Source: Tissierella praeacuta_A
GTDB taxonomy: Bacteria; Bacillota; Clostridia; Tissierellales; Tissierellaceae
Assembly: GCF_040396155.1 (NCBI RefSeq)
Contig: NZ_JBEBOY010000063.1
Coordinates: 1 to 12,212 of the forward strand
Reading direction: 5' to 3'
Length of the DNA stretch: 12,212 nt
In this document: piece after piece, positions 8,062 to 12,212 of the stretch
Position numbering within the stretch: the first letter of the stretch is position 1
Layout: the number at the start of each line of letters is the position of its first letter
Position numbers and translations under genes: made by a program
The notes under the pieces: generated by a model
Seen by the model: the letters and a program-made list of their open reading frames with translations, nothing else
Database searches by the model: none
What the model was told of the DNA's origin: nothing

Positions 8062-8805
8062 AAATACTATATTTTTATCCTCATCTAAATACACTTTTTC
8101 ATATTGCCAAGCTACTAATTTGCTCCCATATATTACATTAACTCTAGTCCACTTCCTAATATATTTTGGTTCCTTCTTTGTCCCTATATTATCTAATATA
8201 TAATCCTTATTTAATTTATATCTTGTTCCTGGTGTAACTATATCAGATTCACCTACTCCTACTCTCACTTTATCTTTCTCTATATAGGATTCAGGAATAT
8301 ATGCACTATACAAAAAAGGTAAAAATGTATCTTGCTCTAAAATCTTATCTTCTATTGTTACTTTCTTTACTTCTTCAATTATAGCAAGATCCTCATGCCG
8401 TCCTAAAGCTGGATATTCTATAGGATATTTAAAAGCTTCATATATTTCATCTAATTCTTCTATTTTAGGTACAATATGAATTAAAAGTTCAACATCTACT
8501 AAAAGTTCTACTGTAGATATTCCTCTTATCATGCCATATCCACCTACATTTATATTATGCCTGCCTTTCTCATATTTACCTCCCGATTTAAATTCATATC
8601 TTGTATATAAATCATTGACTTTAGAATAATATCTACCCTGTATACTTACATCCATTGGATGATATTCTTTATAATCACAGAGTCTGTGAACCATACCTAT
8701 AACAGTAGAATATGGAGGCAGTGGATATGTTTCTTTCAATTGAAAACTCGTAGGTTTCTTATAATTTACCATATTTTGAGATAGCTTGATTCTAATTGCT
8801 TTCAT
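8053..8805 (-). CDS. cas5: Cas5 (Cas5t type), Cascade subunit at the crRNA 5' handle
   Basis: RAMP-fold subunit that caps the 5' handle of the crRNA and links it to Cas8b and the Cas7 backbone. From ATG 8803-8805 the protein has 250 residues and starts MKAIRIKLSQNMVNYKKPTS, as I-B Cas5 proteins of the Tneap kind do. ETYPLPPYSTVIGMVH (25-40), the VSIQG (53-57) and YTRYEF stretches, a glycine-rich turn near 88-95 and YPALGRHEDL (131-140) support the family. The start overlaps the last 14 bases of cas7, so translation is probably coupled; AAAGG about 12 bases upstream is a modest ribosome site. The frame could be extended to a TTG at 8838, but that adds only unrelated overlap with cas7. It ends in TAA inside the hairpin before cas3. 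Confidence 0.95.
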   Translation of the reverse strand: MKAIRIKLSQNMVNYKKPTSFQLKETYPLPPYSTVIGMVHRLCDYKEYHPMDVSIQGRYYSKVNDLYTRYEFKSGGKYEKGRHNINVGGYGMIRGISTVELLVDVELLIHIVPKIEELDEIYEAFKYPIEYPALGRHEDLAIIEEVKKVTIEDKILEQDTFLPFLYSAYIPESYIEKDKVRVGVGESDIVTPGTRYKLNKDYILDNIGTKKEPKYIRKWTRVNVIYGSKLVAWQYEKVYLDEDKNIVFLI

Positions 8806-9667
8806 AGTAATCTTTAACCTTTCCTTGAAGATCAGCAAAGAATTCTCTCATAGTTAACCCTTCTAATTTATCTTTAATCTCATTCTCATTTTCAAACACT
8901 CCTGCTACTATTCCTACTTCTGTATTTTCCTTTATTTCTTCATTTAATATATCAAGTATCTTATCAACTATTAAGTTCTTATTTTTAACTTCTATTGCAT
9001 TTTGAAATACTGGGTTTTTAATAGAATATACTCCTCCAATTACAAATAGCGGCTTAAAATCTTCCCTTCTTCCTTTTATATCTCTATATAAATACCTGAC
9101 AGTATCTAATAACCTATTTATTCTATTAGCTTTCTCGCTATTGGGAATCTCTATATTATCATTTTCATCTTTACCTACCTTATCTAGGTCAACGGTTATT
9201 GTGTAAGAATAAAGTGATCTGTGAATTTCACTTTGTGCTATATTTCCCCCATCTTTTAGTTCATTTCCTTGATTATTATACCTATCTAGTAACCCCTTAT
9301 TAGTCAGAAAATCCAAATCTCCCCTATATGGTTCCAACGATATGGCATTAGACAGTCGTACAACTGCTGATCTAGTCTTGGATGGTTTTGAGGTTTTCAT
9401 ATATCCAAATAAATCTATTTCTGGATATTCTTCTATAGTTGTATCTGGAGCAAATTGAAGTACAGTTCCATCTAATCCTATTTTGGTATTATCTATTCCC
9501 ATTTGATTAACTATATTATATCTTAAAGCTTGCCTAGAAATATAAGTATACTGCTCCCCTTTTCCCCTTGAAATTTTCTTTAATGTCGCAACATTTCCTA
9601 TTGCTTCTCCATAGTTAGCACTCTCTGCTTCAAAGATTACTGTAATAGTTAAACCCTTCTTCATCAT
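8792..9667 (-). CDS. cas7: Cas7 (Cst2/DevR family), Cascade backbone subunit
   Basis: RAMP-fold protein that polymerises along the crRNA spacer and holds it for pairing with target DNA. The 291 residues fit the Cst2/DevR family, marked by an N-terminal beta strand (GLTITVIFEAES), EAIGNVATLKK at 21-31, GEQYTYISRQALRYNIV at 37-53 and KTRSAVVRLSNAISLEPYRGD at about 97-117. The region around 147-160 (EIHRSLYSYTITVD) is also typical. The start ATG 9665-9667 overlaps the cas8b stop in an ATGA arrangement; a strong AAGGAGG lies seven bases upstream within cas8b. A second ATG follows immediately, so the real start could be one codon later. The gene sits between cas8b and cas5 as in other I-B operons. 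Confidence 0.95.
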   Translation of the reverse strand: MMKKGLTITVIFEAESANYGEAIGNVATLKKISRGKGEQYTYISRQALRYNIVNQMGIDNTKIGLDGTVLQFAPDTTIEEYPEIDLFGYMKTSKPSKTRSAVVRLSNAISLEPYRGDLDFLTNKGLLDRYNNQGNELKDGGNIAQSEIHRSLYSYTITVDLDKVGKDENDNIEIPNSEKANRINRLLDTVRYLYRDIKGRREDFKPLFVIGGVYSIKNPVFQNAIEVKNKNLIVDKILDILNEEIKENTEVGIVAGVFENENEIKDKLEGLTMREFFADLQGKVKDYYESN

Positions 9668-10014
9668 TTATTTTCCTCCTTATTTGAATTTTCTAACTTA
9701 ACTTTATCATCTTCCTCACTTAAAGCACTTGCCACCAATCCTGTTACAAATGCATATCCAATAATCCCTAATTTATCCTCATCTCCTAAAACCTCTATTA
9801 AATCCTTAGGGATTTGCCTTCCCACATACATATAGCTATGAATTAAGTTATGAATAAAGCTCTCTGCATTTCTAGTTTTAAGTGAATTTAACAATCTATA
9901 AGCTATACCCTTTACTTTTTCCTTATTCTTTAAATTTTTATATTCTTCCCCTAAAGCCCAACCACTTTTATTGAACTGATTTATCATTTTATTTTTTTCT
10001 TTATCGTTATTCAA
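9664..10014 (-). CDS. Candidate Cas11b small subunit from an internal start in cas8b
   Basis: In several type I systems without a small-subunit gene, including I-B, I-C and I-D, the C-terminal part of the large subunit is also made separately from an internal start and serves as Cas11. Here the in-frame TTG at 10012-10014 (Leu460 of Cas8b) is preceded by AGAGGGAGTG (10021-10030), with the GGGAG core eight bases before it. The product would be 116 residues, beginning MNNDKEKNKMINQF and appearing mostly helical, near the expected Cas11 size. An ATG nine codons later has only a weak AAAGAA upstream; a GTG at 10021-10023 lies within the ribosome site itself. The ribosome-site geometry is seen; production of the protein is inferred. 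Confidence 0.5.
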   Translation of the reverse strand: MNNDKEKNKMINQFNKSGWALGEEYKNLKNKEKVKGIAYRLLNSLKTRNAESFIHNLIHSYMYVGRQIPKDLIEVLGDEDKLGIIGYAFVTGLVASALSEEDDKVKLENSNKEENK

Positions 10015-11391
10015 GGTATTCACTCCCTCTAAAAAATTAACATTTATCTTATTTAAACAATGTATATGATAAGAATTAAAGTAATTTGTTATACTTGCTG
10101 ATTTTGTTAATTTATTAATCAGCAATTTATGAATTAAATTAAATAAATTTACCCCACTTAGTATTCTTTCAATAGTCATAGGATACAAATTATAATAATT
10201 TTTCCCTTCTTTATATCCTGCTGGTATGATACCGTTTAACAATTCCTTTGAATTTCTTATTGTTCGTATCATTTCTTTAGATAAAATATTAAATATATAC
10301 TTTCCACCTTCTTTCCTAATGACTTGAATATCTGATAATTCATAATAAATTCTTGTTGTAAGCTCTTTTTGTATTGATTCTACCAATGCTTTATAAATAT
10401 ATAAATTTCTATTTGTTTGTCCTTCTTTTAAACTATTTTCTATACTCTCTTTTACATTCTTATTTGTTTCTATTAATTCTTCTACACTTTGATTGCTATT
10501 TATAAATATTCCATCTTCTCCTGTTGTAAAAATCATGCCACAAGGGATACAAGAATATATTAATCTAGCTAAGTCACAAATATATATATCATTTTCAAAA
10601 TTCCATATATGAGAGGTTTTTCTATTAGTATCAAAACCTGTATCTACAAGAAATCCCATATCATAAGCTGTAGATTTATTTTTTATAGGTAATCCTGTAG
10701 CAAAACAAGATAGCTTGAAGTTACTTTTATCTTCTTTTAGATACTCTATGGTTTTATCTACAAAAGTTTTCTTATAATCAACATATATATCTTCCTCTTT
10801 GGTATTCCTATTTAAAAAAGATACTCCTTCCCATGATTGATTAATTATGTTATAGATTAATGTCTTAGCAAAAAGATATTTTTTTCCATTATCAGAATAT
10901 ACATATTTATATATTTTTTCTATAACTCTAAATTGCTCTTCTATTTTATCTTTTACCTCAACTATACTTTTTTTATTGGATAGTTTTATCTGTTTCAAAT
11001 TTTTTTCTTCATCTTCAATATTTATATCTAATCCTACTAATTCATAAACTTTTTTATAGTTAGGTCTTTTTAAATAATCTTTTAATTCTCTTATCATTTT
11101 ATTTAAAGTATCCAAATCATCAGCATTAAAAGATTCAAATTGTTCTTCACTATGAATACTAAATTTATTATAGAATTTGTGTAGCCTATCCCAATGAGTA
11201 ATGCCTTCATAACTATGAATTAAATAGTTGAAGTATTTACTATCAAAATTCTCAAGTACTTCCATTTCGAATTCAATATAGTTATCTTTTATGTGGAATT
11301 TATCTCCTGCATAATTGAGAATATTACATAATCCTAATATACCTGCATTTAGTTGCCAATCAGATAACTCTATCCTTGTCTTTTCCCCCAT
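9664..11391 (-). CDS. cas8b: Cas8b (Cst1/Cas8b1), large Cascade subunit
   Basis: Large subunit expected to read the PAM and start target DNA opening. I assign it to Cst1 (the 'CXXC-CXXC' Cas8b family) from the N-terminal SDWQLNAGILGLCNIL (10-25), the central cysteine region, the C-terminal helical segment around SGWALGEEYKNL (476-487) and SFIHNLIHSY (511-520), the 575-residue length and its place between cas6 and cas7. The second cysteine pair is present (C281-x2-C284 in SCIPCG), but the first has become SCFATG with only C229, so a four-cysteine zinc site is probably lost. The C-terminus is lysine- and glutamate-rich. The start ATG 11389-11391 is preceded by GGAGGTGAT, which overlaps the cas6 stop. 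An internal start at 10014 may give the small subunit. Confidence 0.93.
   Translation of the reverse strand: MGEKTRIELSDWQLNAGILGLCNILNYAGDKFHIKDNYIEFEMEVLENFDSKYFNYLIHSYEGITHWDRLHKFYNKFSIHSEEQFESFNADDLDTLNKMIRELKDYLKRPNYKKVYELVGLDINIEDEEKNLKQIKLSNKKSIVEVKDKIEEQFRVIEKIYKYVYSDNGKKYLFAKTLIYNIINQSWEGVSFLNRNTKEEDIYVDYKKTFVDKTIEYLKEDKSNFKLSCFATGLPIKNKSTAYDMGFLVDTGFDTNRKTSHIWNFENDIYICDLARLIYSCIPCGMIFTTGEDGIFINSNQSVEELIETNKNVKESIENSLKEGQTNRNLYIYKALVESIQKELTTRIYYELSDIQVIRKEGGKYIFNILSKEMIRTIRNSKELLNGIIPAGYKEGKNYYNLYPMTIERILSGVNLFNLIHKLLINKLTKSASITNYFNSYHIHCLNKINVNFLEGVNTLNNDKEKNKMINQFNKSGWALGEEYKNLKNKEKVKGIAYRLLNSLKTRNAESFIHNLIHSYMYVGRQIPKDLIEVLGDEDKLGIIGYAFVTGLVASALSEEDDKVKLENSNKEENK
10021..10030 (-). 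promoter_or_regulatory. Internal ribosome binding site in cas8b
   Basis: Minus-strand AGAGGGAGTG within codons 454-457 of cas8b (Leu-Glu-Gly-Val) resembles the sites before the other genes of the operon. The following TTG is eight bases away and in frame with cas8b. It is the basis for the proposed Cas11b start. Confidence 0.5.
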
Positions 11392-11402
11392 TTAATCACC
11401 TC

Positions 11403-12131
11403 CTATACTAAATCTACCATTCCAAAACCACTACTCTTTCTTGACCCAATTCCAGCCTTATAAAGATAATCTAGAATATATGGTTTAGCTTGTACTTTTA
11501 TCTTACATATATTAGATAGGACTTCTATTCCATAGTGTTTTACTTTTACCTCTTTACTTCTTTCTAACACTTCAACTTTTATCTCTTCAATATCTAATTT
11601 TCTTTCTTCTCCAAAATTATCCAACAATTGATTTCTAAGATTATTGATAAATATTTCTTCTCCCTTTTCTTCATTTAAAGAATAATACCAAGTCTTTTTG
11701 TTATCACCCTTATGTTCCCTAACAACTATGGGAGACATTGAGGAATAAACAGCATAATCATCAGTTATAGGCTTTTCTTTATTTATATTTATATTACGTA
11801 CTGTTATGGAGTTACCTTTGATATTGTATGATTTTCCTCTATTGGCTAAAATAGCATTATAGAAAAAAATCGAATCTTTCATATCAGATGTAGAAAAATT
11901 TAAGATTATCTTTTTTTCAGGAATTATTATTTCTTCTTTAGTAAATTTACAGTTTGGCATATACAAGGAAAATGTAAAATTCTTCCTTTTATTTTCTTCC
12001 GCCTCATATAAGGATTCATAATAATTCTTATCATAGGACTCATAAATATGTTTTAGAAAAGAAAGTATTATTCTATTTTTGTCTTTTGGTATATTCTCAT
12101 TAGATAAAATCAATTCAACATTGTATCTCAT
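11403..12131 (-). CDS. cas6: Cas6, crRNA-processing endoribonuclease
   Basis: Cuts the array transcript inside each repeat to release crRNAs. The 242-residue length, FTFS at 52-55, SPIVVRE at 133-139 and above all the C-terminal glycine-rich loop GIGSRKSSGFGMV (227-239) mark Cas6. In many Cas6 proteins the catalytic histidine lies in an L-H-D segment a few residues before FTFS. Here that segment reads SLYEAEENKRKNFTFS, with Tyr42 at the expected place. H28 in SFLKHIYESY is the nearest histidine and a possible replacement. The start ATG 12129-12131 follows GGGAGGTGAG at good distance. It is the first gene of the operon, and its TAG overlaps the cas8b ribosome site. The family call is firm; the catalytic residue is uncertain. 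Confidence 0.93.
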   Translation of the reverse strand: MRYNVELILSNENIPKDKNRIILSFLKHIYESYDKNYYESLYEAEENKRKNFTFSLYMPNCKFTKEEIIIPEKKIILNFSTSDMKDSIFFYNAILANRGKSYNIKGNSITVRNININKEKPITDDYAVYSSMSPIVVREHKGDNKKTWYYSLNEEKGEEIFINNLRNQLLDNFGEERKLDIEEIKVEVLERSKEVKVKHYGIEVLSNICKIKVQAKPYILDYLYKAGIGSRKSSGFGMVDLV

Positions 12132-12158
12132 ATTCTCACCTCCCTAGTATAATAATGT

Positions 12159-12183
12159 AGCGTTAATCATAATTCATAACGCT
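12159..12183 (-). promoter_or_regulatory. Inverted repeat around a possible cas operon -10 element
   Basis: Perfect 7-bp arms, AGCGTTA (12159-12165) and TAACGCT (12177-12183), flank an 11-base centre that holds minus-strand TATGAT (12166-12171), a fair -10 box. At 17 bases upstream I find only CAGTGA, a poor -35. A weak -35 with a palindrome over the -10 fits a regulated promoter. A TATACT at 12146-12151 lies too close to the cas6 ribosome site to be a likely alternative. Confidence 0.4.
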
Positions 12184-12185
12184 TG

Positions 12186-12212
12186 AAATCACTGTATCTT
12201 ACACAGTGATTT
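12186..12212. repeat. Perfect 10-bp inverted repeat at the window edge
   Basis: AAATCACTGT and ACAGTGATTT are exact reverse complements around a 7-base centre. The repeat reaches the last base of the window and could be longer. The A-rich start and T-rich end resemble a bidirectional terminator closing an upstream gene. It may instead be an operator over the -35 region of the cas promoter. The sequence here cannot decide. Confidence 0.6.

Noticed and set aside
8806..8838. A longer cas5 starting at TTG 8838
   Set aside because: The extra 11 residues lack a ribosome site and family resemblance; the typical Cas5 N-terminus begins at the ATG at 8805.

Overview
The window is almost entirely one type I-B CRISPR-Cas locus, Cst1/Cst2/Cas5t ('Tneap') branch, with every gene and the array transcribed on the minus strand. 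The host is probably a low-GC Firmicute of the Clostridia/Tissierellia kind. Reasons: strongly AT-rich DNA and codon use, strong GGAGG-type ribosome sites, and an IS982-family transposase of clostridial type. The repeat, read in transcript orientation, ends GAATGTAAAT, as I recall the Clostridioides difficile I-B repeat doing.

Layout in transcription order (high to low coordinates): (1) 12132-12212, a short upstream region with two inverted repeats, probably the operon promoter/operator; (2) the interference genes cas6, cas8b (Cst1), cas7 (Cst2/DevR) and cas5, tightly packed; (3) a 35-nt hairpin between cas5 and cas3; (4) cas3 (HD nuclease plus helicase); (5) the adaptation genes cas4, cas1 and cas2; (6) a 186-nt leader with a good sigma-70-type promoter reading into the array; (7) a CRISPR array of 53 repeats and 52 spacers (372-3833); (8) the 5' part of an IS982-family transposase running off the left edge, which appears to have cut off the old end of the array.

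How it works: Cas6 cuts the array transcript inside each repeat, probably leaving the 8-nt handle ATGTAAAT. The crRNA is held by Cas7 subunits with Cas5 at the handle, Cas8b recognises the PAM, and Cas3 unwinds and degrades the target. Cas4, Cas1 and Cas2 select, trim and insert new spacers next to the leader. No gene encodes a separate small subunit. A well-placed internal ribosome site and TTG codon in cas8b could produce a 116-residue Cas11b, filling that gap.

This is a complete and probably functional version of a known system, not a new one. The points worth a second look are the candidate internal cas11b start, the cas5-cas3 hairpin, a repeat-like segment in cas1 spanning the equivalent of the Cas6 cut site, the one variant repeat with its change beside that cut site, divergent positions in Cas6 and Cas8b, and the IS insertion at the array end. 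No searches were run: family calls rest on recognised motifs, gene order and lengths.
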